Below, in pieces: positions 1-9,511 of a DNA stretch of 64,000 nucleotides (position 1 is the stretch's first letter; each line of letters starts with the position of its first letter). Location: positions 1 to 64,000 of the forward strand of contig CAMASI010000005.1 of NCBI GenBank assembly GCA_945861065.1, written 5' to 3'. The translations under genes were made by a program, and so were the position numbers. The notes under the pieces were generated by a model. That model was not told where the DNA came from. It searched no databases and saw only the letters and a program-made list of their open reading frames with translations. The stretch is from Klebsiella pneumoniae. GTDB taxonomy: Bacteria > Myxococcota_A > UBA796 > GCA-2862545.

Positions 1-2
1 TC

Positions 3-2007
3 GCCATCGCCCTGCTTCTCGGTTGTCCGTCCCGAGAGGTCGTGTGTGACGACGGCTGGGATGGGGACCGGGACGGGCGAATCGACTGCATCGACTCAGA
101 TTGTTTTTGCCATGACGGTTGTTTGTGCGACGCCGATGTGGATGGCGACCTGGCGACCGCTCAGAATGACTGCAACGACAACAACCCCGAGATCAATGCC
201 TCCGCAGACGAGGTGTGCAATGGCGTGGATGACGACTGCGACGGACGGGTAGACGACGAGGACGGGGATACCAAACAGGCACCCTTTTGGTACGAAGACG
301 CTGACGAAGACGGTTTTGGCAACGTCGCGTCCACCCGAACGCTGTGTGAAGCGCAGCCCGGCTGGGTCGCCGATTCGACCGACTGCGACGACGCAAACAG
401 CGAGATTCCAGGTGCCAACGAGACGTGCGAGGTCGGGGACGAGGACTGCGATGGCGCGCTAGGCCTCAACGACCCCGACGTTGGCCCTCTCAACCCTGCC
501 TGGGCCGATGACGACCTCGATGGGTGGGGAGACCCCGCTGTGCCGGCGGTGTTTTGCGAGGCTTTGCCGTCCGGGTTGGCCAGCAATGACCTAGATTGCG
601 ACGACAACAACCCCCAAATGACCATCGGTTGGCACTGGATGCTCGACGAAGATGGCGACGGCTACGGGGTGCTGCCGATCGTGGTCACGACGGCGCGGTG
701 TATTGCCCCCGGAACTGACATGGGTCCGGAAAGCGAAGTCGATTGCGACGATACGCAGGTCGCCATTTCACCGGGGAGCCACGAAATCCCGCACAACGAC
801 GTTGACGACGACTGTGATGGCACCGTGGACGAAAAGATTGTGGACTCGTTGGCCGACTTCGTGGACACAACCTGGACCCTTGACCCAGATTCCGCGAACA
901 CGATCGACATCATCCGCGACCTGGACGGTGATGGCCTCGATGAAGTGCTGGTCGCCAGCCCCTATGCCCTCGACTTCGGCCGGATCGATCGGCTTTCGGC
1001 TGCTGGGGTCGTACCATGGTGGCGCGGAGCCGCGGGCAGAACCGTCGGTGCCGGCCGCCTCGGTGCCGGCGTCGATGCGGATGCCGACGGCGTGTTCGAC
1101 CTCCTGCTCGGCCTCAACGGCGAGTTCGACGGCCCCGGTGGATTTGGCTGGGCGCTGGGTCCCCACGACGCCTTTCCCACTCGCAGCACAACCGAGCTCG
1201 ATTCCGTCGTGTTAGGGGCGATTTACGCGCAGTCCTTCGGGCGCAGGTTGGACGTAGCCGACCTCACCGAGGACGGGCGCGCGGACGTGATCGCCGCCGA
1301 CAAATCCCCCACTTCTTCCGTGTGGCTCTTTGACACCACCTTGCCAGCGGAAGGGTTGAGCGATCTCGCAACGCAATCTGTCTCAAACCTGGGAGACGGC
1401 CCCGACGTCGCCATTCTCGGCGACGTCGATGGAGACGGCGTGAGCGAATGGGCCATTGGCGACCCAACGTCCAGTCGCGTCTTGTTGTTCTCCGGCATCA
1501 CACCGGGCCATACAACCCGCTGGGGACGCCTTGGCCACGATCGTAGGCACCCCGTACAGCGCGTTCGGAACTTGGGTCGTCGCCGTCGGCGACGTGGATG
1601 CCGACGGCCTGCAAGACCTCGCCGCCGCCTCAAACGACCCACTGACGGGGGGCACTGTGTACCTCTTTTCGTTGCCGAGCCCGGTTGCGCCGGTGCAGGT
1701 CGCCGACATCGAGTCAATCATCGCGGATTCGTACTGCGCGAAAAATAGCCTGGGCGCGGTCGGCGACCTTCACGCAGACGGGTACACCGACTTGCTTGTG
1801 ACCTGTGCCCACAACGTCGCCATTTTCCATGGTCCGATTGCCGGATCGATGAACTTCGTCGACGCCGACATCACACTGCTCGAAGAGTTTCCGTCTGGAC
1901 CGAGGGTTCCCAGAGCCAGCGGCGATACCGACGGAGACGGTCTCGACGACGCGTTCATCACGCGCCCCTCCACAGGCGACGTGTGGCGGCTGTCGCCCCC
2001 GCTCTAG
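3..2007 (+). CDS. MopE-repeat / FG-GAP lipoprotein, 5'-partial, frameshifted
   Basis: Surface lipoprotein whose start lies before the window: the first codons read AIALLLGC, the end of a lipoprotein signal with the lipidated Cys at bases 24-26. Four MopE-type repeats follow up to about base 830 (acidic DxDxDG, DCDD/DCND, then DDDCDG closures), a family linked to metal binding at the cell surface. The rest is FG-GAP-like, with repeated DVDGDG / DVDADG segments suggesting a beta-propeller. The frame breaks near 1516-1518 in a CCC run. Upstream coding ends around GITPGHTT, and the propeller resumes in the next frame as AGDALATIVGTPYSAFG, running to the TAG at 2005-2007. Removing one C would restore one protein. 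Whether this is a real pseudogene or a sequence error cannot be told here. Family assignment is firm; function is inferred. Confidence 0.8.
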
Positions 2008-2014
2008 CGAGTGT

Positions 2015-3067
2015 CTAGGGCAGTGTCGGGCCCCAAGGCAGCGGAACCACCTCTACGGACTCGGGCTCTTTGGTCGTTTCCCCGCTGGGCAATTTCGCTC
2101 GGCCCGCAAGCGTCGCGGTCCACAGAATCGCCCACGGCGTACCCGACGTCACTACCGGGTAGATGTGTTCTTGACGTGCCGTGCTCTCGATCCGACCGTC
2201 CAAAGCGACGTTCAACCGCGCTGACGGCCCCATCCAAGCCACAAACCCGACACCCGCGGATCCGAGCACGCCGTCGCCATGCGTCACCGGAATCCGGTGG
2301 CCCGGGTCGAGCGTATTCGGCAACAAGGTGCCGCTCCCAACATCTTCCCAGGTGCGGTAGGTTGCGGCCAAATGCAGGTCCACCGCGAACCGTTCTTCTT
2401 CCTCAGGCACGTCGTGGGCCAGCAACTCCACGCCACCGGCCAATGTCACCGTAGAAGCAGGACGCAACGCCACCTCGGGAGCGACCACAACGCCCTCGTC
2501 GTCCGTGAGGTCGACAACTGCCCCACTTTCGCGGTGCCACACCGCCCGGATCCACGGCGAGCCCGCTTTCCCCGACTTGCTGAACGCTGCGGCCAAGCGG
2601 AAAGCCGAGCCCCCTGGGGCCGCGCCCCGGGAATCCACCGGCCCTGCCCACATCGAGTTCTTGGACCCACCCGTTCGAACCGCGCCTTCCAGCCGCCAAT
2701 CCCCAAGATGGTTGGGGTTGCGGCGCGAAGACCACGGTGCCACCGCGGCGCCCAACCACAGGCCCACAATTCCGCCACCATGCACGGTGTACGGAGAGGA
2801 AGTGTCATCGATCAGGTACGTGCCCGAGCCCGAAACGGGCTCAAAGAGCATGAGCCGTGCGTCGGGAAAATCCACATTCCACGACGGTGTCGTATCGAGC
2901 GCGATGAGCGCCGCGACCCCGTCAATCGGCGAAATCTCGACCGCAAGGCTCACATCATGCCGTACCGAACTGCGCTCACTGATGGCGGTGTCCAACTCGA
3001 CCAACGACGCGTGCGCCGACTCGCCACCCCATATGAGGGCCACGGACCCGCCCTTGGCTGGCGCCAT
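2015..3067 (-). CDS. Probable secreted beta-barrel protein, start unclear
   Basis: Not recognised. About 350 residues with alternating hydrophobic/polar stretches and many Gly and aromatic residues, ending PWGPTLP, as in outer-membrane barrels. The first Met (3067) is not a natural start: just upstream the same frame reads VVLLVVAFAVAAAA, a typical signal-peptide core. That frame has no ATG, GTG or TTG before an in-frame TGA near 3146. An ATG overlapping the 3' end of the upstream regulator gene (about 3179) would give [13 protein letters not shown], a good positively charged leader, but in a different frame. A one-base shift in the GGGGCGG run around 3136-3145 would join the two. The gene therefore probably starts near 3179 with an indel, or uses a non-standard start. 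It follows the NtrC-type gene on the same strand. Confidence 0.55.
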   Translation of the reverse strand: MAPAKGGSVALIWGGESAHASLVELDTAISERSSVRHDVSLAVEISPIDGVAALIALDTTPSWNVDFPDARLMLFEPVSGSGTYLIDDTSSPYTVHGGGIVGLWLGAAVAPWSSRRNPNHLGDWRLEGAVRTGGSKNSMWAGPVDSRGAAPGGSAFRLAAAFSKSGKAGSPWIRAVWHRESGAVVDLTDDEGVVVAPEVALRPASTVTLAGGVELLAHDVPEEEERFAVDLHLAATYRTWEDVGSGTLLPNTLDPGHRIPVTHGDGVLGSAGVGFVAWMGPSARLNVALDGRIESTARQEHIYPVVTSGTPWAILWTATLAGRAKLPSGETTKEPESVEVVPLPWGPTLP

Positions 3068-3165
3068 CTCGGTGACCTCAGCAGCAGCTGCGACGGCGAA
3101 GGCAACGACGAGCAGGACGACCCCCCTCGCGCGTCTAGCCGCCCCTCAGCGGCGTGGCGAGCCGC

Positions 3166-4545
3166 CTACGCTTCCGCATCTTCGATGGGCTCGCGTAAGC
3201 CATACTCCTTCATCTTGACCTGGAGCGACTTCCGGCTGATTCCCAACGCGCGCGCTGCATGTGTGACGTTGCCTTCAACGGCCTCCAACGCCTCCCGGAT
3301 GCGTTGGGTCTCCAACCTTGCGGTATGGACGCGTACATACTCTTTGAGGTCCAAGTCGCCCGCCACGGCCTCGTCCGACTCTCCGACCCAACCCTCCTCT
3401 ACAAGGCCTAGATCACACACAGAGATTTCGTCTCCATCGGCCAGCAGTACACAGCGCTCCACGAGATTTTCCAGCTCTCGAACGTTGCCGGGCCACGTGT
3501 GCGCCCGCAACACGAGCATGGCATCCCGGGTCACACCGTGCAGGCGACGCCCCAAACGTTCCGCGAATCGCTCCAAGAAGTGGTCGATCAACATGGGCAG
3601 GTCGTCCGGCCTCTCGCGCAACGGCGGCATCGCGATGGGGACGACATTGAGGCGGTAATACAGGTCCTCCCGGAACTGTCCAGCGGCGACCGCTGCGCCG
3701 AGATCACGATGGGTCGCGGCGATCACGCGCACATCGACGTCCACTGGTTTGACCCCGCCGACCCGGTCGATCCGCCGCTCCTGAAGCGCCCGAAGCAGCT
3801 TGACCTGCACCTCTTTTGGCAGTTCGCCCACTTCATCGAGAAACAACGAACCGCCCTGCGCCAATTCGAAACGACCCGGTCGCCCCTGGATTGCGCCCGT
3901 GAACGCGCCGCGTTCATGCCCGAACAGCTCACTCTCGAACAAACCCTCCGGGATGGCACCACAGTTCACCACAACAAACGGGCCGGATCGACGGGGAGAC
4001 GCCGCATGAAGCGCGCGTGCAACGAGTTCCTTGCCCGTTCCCGTCTCCCCACGAATCAGCACCGTCGACGGTGACGGTCCTACGCGCGCCACCAACTCGT
4101 GCACTCGCCGCAACGCTGGCGCTGTTCCGATCAGACCCGTTTCGGGCGCGTTCGACTGCAGACGCCGTCGGTTGTGAGCGCCTACGGTCAGCGCCTTACG
4201 CACCACCATGTGCAGGTTTTCCACATCGAAGGGTTTCGCCACGTAGTCGAAGGCGCCTGCCTGCATCGCCTCCACCGCCGTGGACACCGTTGCGTACGCG
4301 GTGACCAGGATCACGGGCACGCCGGGTCGGTTGTGTTGAACCCATTGCAGTAAACCGAGCCCGTCCAGGCAAGGCATCCGCACGTCGCTGACCACAACCG
4401 CGTACGGGACACGGCGCAACGCGATCAACGCCGCGGCTCCGTCAGGTGCCGTGTCCACGTCGACCCCCAACCGGGCCAGGTGGGCCGACAATACGGTTCT
4501 GAGACTGGGTTCGTCGTCCACGACAAGGATACGGTCTCCAGCCAT
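3166..4545 (-). CDS. NtrC-family sigma54-dependent response regulator
   Basis: Activator of sigma54 promoters, 459 residues, the usual length. Receiver domain at residues 5-120 with phospho-acceptor D54 (in SDVRMP), T82 and K104. The AAA+ domain spans about 138-375, with Walker A GETGTGKE (166-173), the sigma54-contacting GAFTGA loop (213-218) intact, Walker B SLFLDEVG and an arginine-finger region [10 protein letters not shown]. The C-terminal Fis-type helix-turn-helix contains [20 protein letters not shown]. All catalytic and contact motifs are present, so it should be functional. No histidine kinase lies next to it in the window. ATG start. The gene is divergent from the thioredoxin gene at 4640, with 94 bases between them. 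Targets unknown; I found no convincing -24/-12 promoter nearby. Confidence 0.95.
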   Translation of the reverse strand: MAGDRILVVDDEPSLRTVLSAHLARLGVDVDTAPDGAAALIALRRVPYAVVVSDVRMPCLDGLGLLQWVQHNRPGVPVILVTAYATVSTAVEAMQAGAFDYVAKPFDVENLHMVVRKALTVGAHNRRRLQSNAPETGLIGTAPALRRVHELVARVGPSPSTVLIRGETGTGKELVARALHAASPRRSGPFVVVNCGAIPEGLFESELFGHERGAFTGAIQGRPGRFELAQGGSLFLDEVGELPKEVQVKLLRALQERRIDRVGGVKPVDVDVRVIAATHRDLGAAVAAGQFREDLYYRLNVVPIAMPPLRERPDDLPMLIDHFLERFAERLGRRLHGVTRDAMLVLRAHTWPGNVRELENLVERCVLLADGDEISVCDLGLVEEGWVGESDEAVAGDLDLKEYVRVHTARLETQRIREALEAVEGNVTHAARALGISRKSLQVKMKEYGLREPIEDAEA

Positions 4546-4639
4546 GGCGTCGCCTAACGCGCGTTCGTGTCAGTCCCTGTCACGAGTGAATAGCAAGACC
4601 CAAGTCTACGCGTCATAGCGACGCTGCCCGGAGTGCGAC

Positions 4640-5131
4640 ATGACCACGTGGATGATTGCTGCGTTCGTTTTGGTTTGGACGTCCATCGCCCAGGCCGAAC
4701 CTGCCCCCGACTTCACTTTACGGGACATCAACGGCGCCTCCGTTTCGCTAGCGGACTTCAAAGGGAAGGTCGTCGTCATGTCCTTCTGGGCGACGTGGTG
4801 CGGTCCGTGCAAAGAAGAGATGCCGCACCTGCAAGCGATGTACAACGAGAAGAAGGACGCTGGCCTCGTCGTGCTGTCGATTTCCACCGATGACGCGAGG
4901 TCCGCGAGCAAGGTCAAACCCTACATCGCGAAGATGGGCTACAATTTCCCCGTACTTCTCGACAAGGAGAGCACGGTGATTGCGACGAACAACCCGTCGA
5001 AAACCGTTCCCTTCACGGTTGTGGTCGATCGCGCGGGCCAGGTCAACAAGAAGATTAGCGGCTTCAACCCCGGCGACGAGAAGGCACTTGCCACCCTGGT
5101 GGACCAGCTGCTCGCGGTGTCGGCTCTGTGA
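4640..5131 (+). CDS. TlpA-type periplasmic thioredoxin
   Basis: Thiol-disulfide oxidoreductase of the TlpA/ResA class, 163 residues. A signal peptide (MTTWMIAAFVLVWTSIAQA) precedes the redox-domain start PAPDFTLRDINGASVSL. Active site WCGPC at residues 53-57; cis-Pro in KTVPFTVVVD. GGAG seven bases ahead of the ATG supports this start. Its TGA overlaps the GTG start of the next gene (GTGA), so it is translationally coupled to the outer-membrane-like protein at 5128. A role in disulfide handling or cytochrome/envelope maturation is typical of the family; the specific partner is inferred from the coupling only. Confidence 0.92.
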   Translation: MTTWMIAAFVLVWTSIAQAEPAPDFTLRDINGASVSLADFKGKVVVMSFWATWCGPCKEEMPHLQAMYNEKKDAGLVVLSISTDDARSASKVKPYIAKMGYNFPVLLDKESTVIATNNPSKTVPFTVVVDRAGQVNKKISGFNPGDEKALATLVDQLLAVSAL

Positions 5132-6816
5132 TCGCTGCGCTGCTCGCCGGCTACGCTGCTGCAGCCGACGGGGACAAGAGCGAGGTTGGCGCGAGTTTTA
5201 CCGAAGACCTCGAAGTGAGGGTTTGGACGACCGACGACCGCGTCGTGGACAACCCCGATCGCGCCGTACTGAACTACGTCGAGCAGGTCAATCGCTTCAA
5301 CGCCGTCGTTTCCGTCGATTCTTGGGTCTTCGAGGCCCAGATCGATCAAGTCGCCTTGTTCGCCAACCGCTACTTTCTCGACGACGAACTCGTCATCGAA
5401 CACCAACTGCTTGAACCCGGAAAGGCGCCCTTCTTTGATCAGGCCATCGTCAACGTCCTGCCCGGAGACGCCTACCTCAACCTGGAAAAGTTTCGCGCCC
5501 GCTACGAGACGAAGGCCCTGTCTCTTGCGCTCGGGGATGCGTACGTCGCCTTTGGGCGCGGTATCGGTCTTAATCTCAATCGCAACGTAGACATCGACCT
5601 GGACACGAGCGTTCAAGGCGTGAAGACCGTGGTCAGGCCCGGCGCGTGGGACGTCACCCTCGTGCTTGGCCAGATCAACCGCCAACAGGTCGCCCAAGAC
5701 AATCCGAACACGTCCATCACGGGAGACCATCGGCACGCCGTCGTGGCTGCCCGCGCCGAGCGTTTCGGGCTGGGTCCCGCCAACATCGGCGGCCACGTGG
5801 TGGTGATGGATTTCGTCGCGGACCCCGGATGGTCCGCCGGAGCCACGGAGTTGGGTGGCCCAGACGTGGTCGTTGGCGGAACAACCCTAGAACTTCAGGG
5901 GGTGGCCGGTCTCGACATCGGGCTCGAGGGCGACGTGTTCGGCTTCCCCACCGATGAACTTCCCGGCGTGGACGTGAATGGCGAACGGGTTCCCGGCTAC
6001 GCGCTGTACCTGTCCACCGCCGCGTACCCAACGCCCTTCTCCGTCCTGTTCGAAGCAAAACGGTACAGCCGCACCGAACGCATCAACGCCATTGCCGCGG
6101 CAGAAAACTACGAAGTCGCGGTTGCTCCCACGCTCGAGTACGAACGCGCGATCACCGAAGACAGTTCAGCCACCCTCAACTCCGACGACATCTGGGGCGC
6201 ACGTCTCCAGATCGATCTGGCCGCCGTTCCCGGCAAGGTGATTCCCTACGTAGCGACCGCAGTGTTCCGCGACGAAGACCTCGGCGGCCTTCACTTCAAC
6301 GAGGTGCCCGAGACCGTGGTTCACCCAATGATCGGCGTCGAAGTCTTGGCAGACCCGTGGGCCGTGTTGTTCAACAGCGGCGTGCGGTTCGACGACCGCG
6401 ACGGGACCGATGCCGGCGGGGACCGCCAGATCTACGGCGACGTGAGCGTCAAGACCCCGCTACCAGGCCCATTTCACCTCGATGTGTCGAGCCAAGTCCA
6501 ACAATACCATTGGGGCATCAATCCCCTCCAGCAGGCCGATTTCTTCGAAACCAAAAACGCCGTGACGCTCGGCATCGCCGAACCCGTCGCCGTCATCGCG
6601 TACGTGGATCTGTCGGACAACCCGCTTGTCACCAGTGTCGGCAACCTCAGCGAGGACCTGTACGGCGCCGTAGAAGTTCAAGTCAAGCCGACCGGTTCGT
6701 GGACCCTCAAGGCGTTTTATGGCGCCTATGCGGCTGGAATTCGCTGCGCTGGTGGTCAATGCCGAAGGCTGCCTGGATTTGACGGCGCGCGCGTCGCCGC
6801 AACTGGCTCATTCTGA
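5128..6816 (+). CDS. Outer-membrane-like protein coupled to TlpA (possibly DUF6029)
   Basis: 562-residue exported protein with a short signal peptide (MIAALLAGYAAAA) from a GTG start overlapping the stop of the thioredoxin gene by four bases. The body alternates beta strands and short turns (YLNLEKFRARYETKALSLAL, GDAYVAFGRGIGLNLN) and ends in Phe, as barrel proteins do. Near the C terminus is a Cys pair in YAAGIRCAGGQCRRLPGF, which could be the substrate of the neighbouring thioredoxin. It resembles uncharacterised DUF6029-type outer-membrane proteins, but I assign that from memory of overall pattern only. Function unknown. Confidence 0.75.
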   Translation: MIAALLAGYAAAADGDKSEVGASFTEDLEVRVWTTDDRVVDNPDRAVLNYVEQVNRFNAVVSVDSWVFEAQIDQVALFANRYFLDDELVIEHQLLEPGKAPFFDQAIVNVLPGDAYLNLEKFRARYETKALSLALGDAYVAFGRGIGLNLNRNVDIDLDTSVQGVKTVVRPGAWDVTLVLGQINRQQVAQDNPNTSITGDHRHAVVAARAERFGLGPANIGGHVVVMDFVADPGWSAGATELGGPDVVVGGTTLELQGVAGLDIGLEGDVFGFPTDELPGVDVNGERVPGYALYLSTAAYPTPFSVLFEAKRYSRTERINAIAAAENYEVAVAPTLEYERAITEDSSATLNSDDIWGARLQIDLAAVPGKVIPYVATAVFRDEDLGGLHFNEVPETVVHPMIGVEVLADPWAVLFNSGVRFDDRDGTDAGGDRQIYGDVSVKTPLPGPFHLDVSSQVQQYHWGINPLQQADFFETKNAVTLGIAEPVAVIAYVDLSDNPLVTSVGNLSEDLYGAVEVQVKPTGSWTLKAFYGAYAAGIRCAGGQCRRLPGFDGARVAATGSF

Positions 6817-6888
6817 CGGCGACATGAAGAGCAGGCCCTGGCAAAACGATGACGTAGCCGTTGGGCCATCCGGCGTGTAGAATGTTCG

Positions 6889-7935
6889 GTGCGAGGTCTG
6901 CTCATGCGTCGATTGGCCCCCCTATTTCTCATGATCGCCATCGGGTGCAAGGGCGACAACGAGTTCGGAAACCTCGACGGCTACACCGGCTGGACCCAAG
7001 CGCTGAACAACGAGATCGACATCCTGTTCGTCGTGGACAACTCGTGCTCGATGCAGGCGGAACAGGCCGCCTTGGCGCTTGGGTTTCAGAGCTTCATCGA
7101 CGCCATGGACGAAAACAACGATTTCCACGTCGGCGTCGTGTCCACCACGGTGGACTACGGTGACGAAGAAAGTGCCTGGCTCCTCGCCGACGACGAAGGG
7201 AACAGGTGGATAGACAGCCTCACGGAAGACGCGGCAACAAAGTTCTCTCACCTCACCGCGATTGGCACCGGTGGTTCCGACAAAGAAAAGGGATTGGAGC
7301 AGGCGGCGAATGTGCTCGCGGCAGAGATGTCGGTTTCCGGTCCCAATGCGGGTTTTGTTCGTCCGGACTCCAACCTGCTCGTGATCGTCGTGAGCGATGA
7401 GGAAGATTGCTCAGACCTCGCGCTTTTGGAGGGGCAGCCAGCGGAAGCCTGCTACACCAGGAAGGCCGATCTGGCTCCGGTTTCCGTGTTCGTGCAACAG
7501 CTACAAGACACCAAAGACGACGAAGAGGATTTCACCTTCCACGCCATCGTGGGTCCCGAGCAGTCCGACTGCACCGACGCGTACCCGGGGCGGCGCTACA
7601 TGGAAGCCGCCGCCTTGACTGGCGGCCTCGTCGGCAACATCTGTGACGGCGACTGGAGCGACGTACTTTCGGATCTCGGCCTCAATGCCTCCGGCATCGA
7701 GACGTCCTTCCGGTTGGGCGAACCCGCCGTTCCTGACACGCTCCAGGTCTTCGTGGAGGACGTGGAGATCGCCGAGAGCGCCGTCAATGGCTACACTTAC
7801 GATGAGGCGACCTGCTTCGTGACGTTCCACGGCACCGAAGGCGCGTCCATCCCGGTTCGCGACGCCCAACTGCACGCCAAGTACACGAAGGCCTCAGGCA
7901 GCGACACGGCAGATTGCGAGGGGGCAGCCAAGTAG
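6889..7935 (+). CDS. von Willebrand factor A-like lipoprotein
   Basis: 348 residues. GTG at 6889 or, equally likely, ATG at 6904 giving MRRLAPLFLMIAIGC, a lipoprotein signal. Residues 45-240 form a vWA-like domain: strand IDILFVVDNSCSM contains the MIDAS DxSxS-type motif (D-N-S-C-S), then LLVIVVSDEEDCSD supplies the second acidic cluster. Such vWA lipoproteins are common in Myxococcota and are presumed metal-dependent adhesion or protein-interaction modules. The C-terminal 80 residues (after GLNASGIETSFRL) form a small beta domain seen in related proteins. Single gene, followed by convergent aldehyde dehydrogenase 36 bases on. Confidence 0.85.
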   Translation: MRGLLMRRLAPLFLMIAIGCKGDNEFGNLDGYTGWTQALNNEIDILFVVDNSCSMQAEQAALALGFQSFIDAMDENNDFHVGVVSTTVDYGDEESAWLLADDEGNRWIDSLTEDAATKFSHLTAIGTGGSDKEKGLEQAANVLAAEMSVSGPNAGFVRPDSNLLVIVVSDEEDCSDLALLEGQPAEACYTRKADLAPVSVFVQQLQDTKDDEEDFTFHAIVGPEQSDCTDAYPGRRYMEAAALTGGLVGNICDGDWSDVLSDLGLNASGIETSFRLGEPAVPDTLQVFVEDVEIAESAVNGYTYDEATCFVTFHGTEGASIPVRDAQLHAKYTKASGSDTADCEGAAK

Positions 7936-7971
7936 GTCGATTCGGCGGCGGCGCCTCGTTCGGACAGGCGC

Positions 7972-9510
7972 TCAGCGGCCGAGTTCGGTGACGGCGCCAA
8001 CGCGGGCGCGTAAGGCGCGCAGCAGCCGGAACAAGACGGACCACCGGCCAAGCCCCAGCAACGCAACGCCATCGGCCAGCTCGGCGAGATCTGAATTGAC
8101 GGGGAACCAATAGGGCTCCGGCGCGCGGGATCGATCCACGACGACGGTCCGACGACGAACGAACACGCCGTACGCGTGCACACTGCCCGCCACACCGGTT
8201 CCCGTCTCCCCGGTTCCGGTCCACGGCAACCTCGGGATGACACCGGTAAACGAGTGGTTGTTCACCAACGCAACGCCGACGTTGAGCCGTCGAGCCAGCG
8301 CTTCGCCGCGAACCAAATCACCCGTCCATACGCTGCCGTTGAGACCGAAACGACAGGTGTTTGCGAGTTCCAGGGCATGCTCGGCGTCGCGCGCGCGAAG
8401 CACGGCGATCACTGGCCCGAACGTCTCGTCGTCCACCACGGACATGCCGGGTCGGCAGTGATCGAGCAGCGTGGGCGCGAAACCAAAACCGGACCCGACC
8501 GGTTTCCCACCGGTGACCAGGCGCGCGCCGTCCACCACTGCGTCCCGCACATGCCGCGCGACGATGTCCCGCTGGCCAGCGTTCTGCAACGGCGGCACCT
8601 CCGCTTCTGCGCCACCGTCTGCCACGCGAAGCCTGCCCATCGCCCGCGCCAGTCGGTCGACGAGTGCTTCGGCGATGGCGTCCTCGACGATCACCCGTTC
8701 CACACTCGAACAATCCTGTCCGGCATTGTGAAGGGCGCCGAACAGCAAACCAGGCACCGTACGCTCGAGGTCCGCGTCCGCGAGCACGATGGCGGCGTCT
8801 TTGCCCCCGAGTTCGATCGAACAGGGAAGCAGGCGCTCTGCCGCCCGCGTTGCCACCCGACGTCCGGTCTGGACGGAGCCCGTGAACACGATCGCATCGA
8901 TGTCCGCGTCCACCAGCGCCGAGCCCACCGCGCCGTCGCCGACAAGCACAGAAACAAGCGCCTTCGGCAGCACGGTCGCGCACAACTCGCCCAGCCACAG
9001 CGGGGCCCGCGGCGCGTGTTCGCTCGGCTTGATCACCACGGCATTGCCCGCGAGCAGCGCCGGGAACAGCGACTTCCACAGTTGCAGCAACGGGTAATTC
9101 CACGGTGCGATGACCGCTACGACACCGCGCGGAACAGCCTCGACGACCACCCGCTTCCCAGGAAACTCCAGCGGACTCAGCCGAACCCGTTCCGGTGCCA
9201 GCGCCCGCTGCGCCACCGCGATCGCCCCCTCAGCGTAGGCGATCAGCGTGGACACCTCACTGAGCAGGCTGTCTGCGGACGACCTCCCAAGGTCCATGCC
9301 AAGAAGTTCGGCAGCTTCTGTCCGCCGTTCCACGACCGCCCGCGCCAGCGCCCGCACCAATGCGGCCCGCTCGGCGAACGGCCTGGTCGCCCAGCTCCGA
9401 AACGCTGAACGCGCTGCGGCCACAGCGCTCGCCACCTGGTCGGTCGTCGCCCATCCGACGGGTGGGAGGGCAACGCCCGTAGCGGGATGTACCGAACCCG
9501 GTACGGTCAC
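7972..9510 (-). CDS. NAD(P)-dependent aldehyde dehydrogenase with C-terminal extension
   Basis: Oxidises an aldehyde to the acid. 512 residues. Active-site features: oxyanion Asn in PWNYP (N138), cofactor Lys in VIKPSE (K161), general-base Glu in IELGGKDAA (E233), and nucleophile Cys in NAGQDCSSVE (C267). The C-terminal 60 residues containing APEPYWFPVNSDLA extend past the normal ALDH end, as in a subgroup found next to GMC oxidoreductases in Deltaproteobacteria; a GMC oxidoreductase is present in this window but 50 kb away. Substrate unknown. The stop of the upstream lipoprotein gene (9512) is one base from this start, so they form an operon. Confidence 0.93.
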   Translation of the reverse strand: MTVPGSVHPATGVALPPVGWATTDQVASAVAAARSAFRSWATRPFAERAALVRALARAVVERRTEAAELLGMDLGRSSADSLLSEVSTLIAYAEGAIAVAQRALAPERVRLSPLEFPGKRVVVEAVPRGVVAVIAPWNYPLLQLWKSLFPALLAGNAVVIKPSEHAPRAPLWLGELCATVLPKALVSVLVGDGAVGSALVDADIDAIVFTGSVQTGRRVATRAAERLLPCSIELGGKDAAIVLADADLERTVPGLLFGALHNAGQDCSSVERVIVEDAIAEALVDRLARAMGRLRVADGGAEAEVPPLQNAGQRDIVARHVRDAVVDGARLVTGGKPVGSGFGFAPTLLDHCRPGMSVVDDETFGPVIAVLRARDAEHALELANTCRFGLNGSVWTGDLVRGEALARRLNVGVALVNNHSFTGVIPRLPWTGTGETGTGVAGSVHAYGVFVRRRTVVVDRSRAPEPYWFPVNSDLAELADGVALLGLGRWSVLFRLLRALRARVGAVTELGR

Positions 9511-9511
9511 G

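Noticed and set aside
4546-4639. Search for a sigma54 (-24/-12) promoter beside the NtrC-type gene
   Set aside because: No TGGCAC-N5-TTGC-like element in the 94-base gap.
4939-5796. Minus-strand open frame antisense to the thioredoxin and outer-membrane genes
   Set aside because: No signal, domain or ribosome site; the plus strand is clearly coding across it.
8176-9408. Plus-strand open frame of about 410 codons antisense to an aldehyde dehydrogenase
   Set aside because: Low-complexity His/Arg-rich product; the opposite strand encodes all catalytic ALDH residues.
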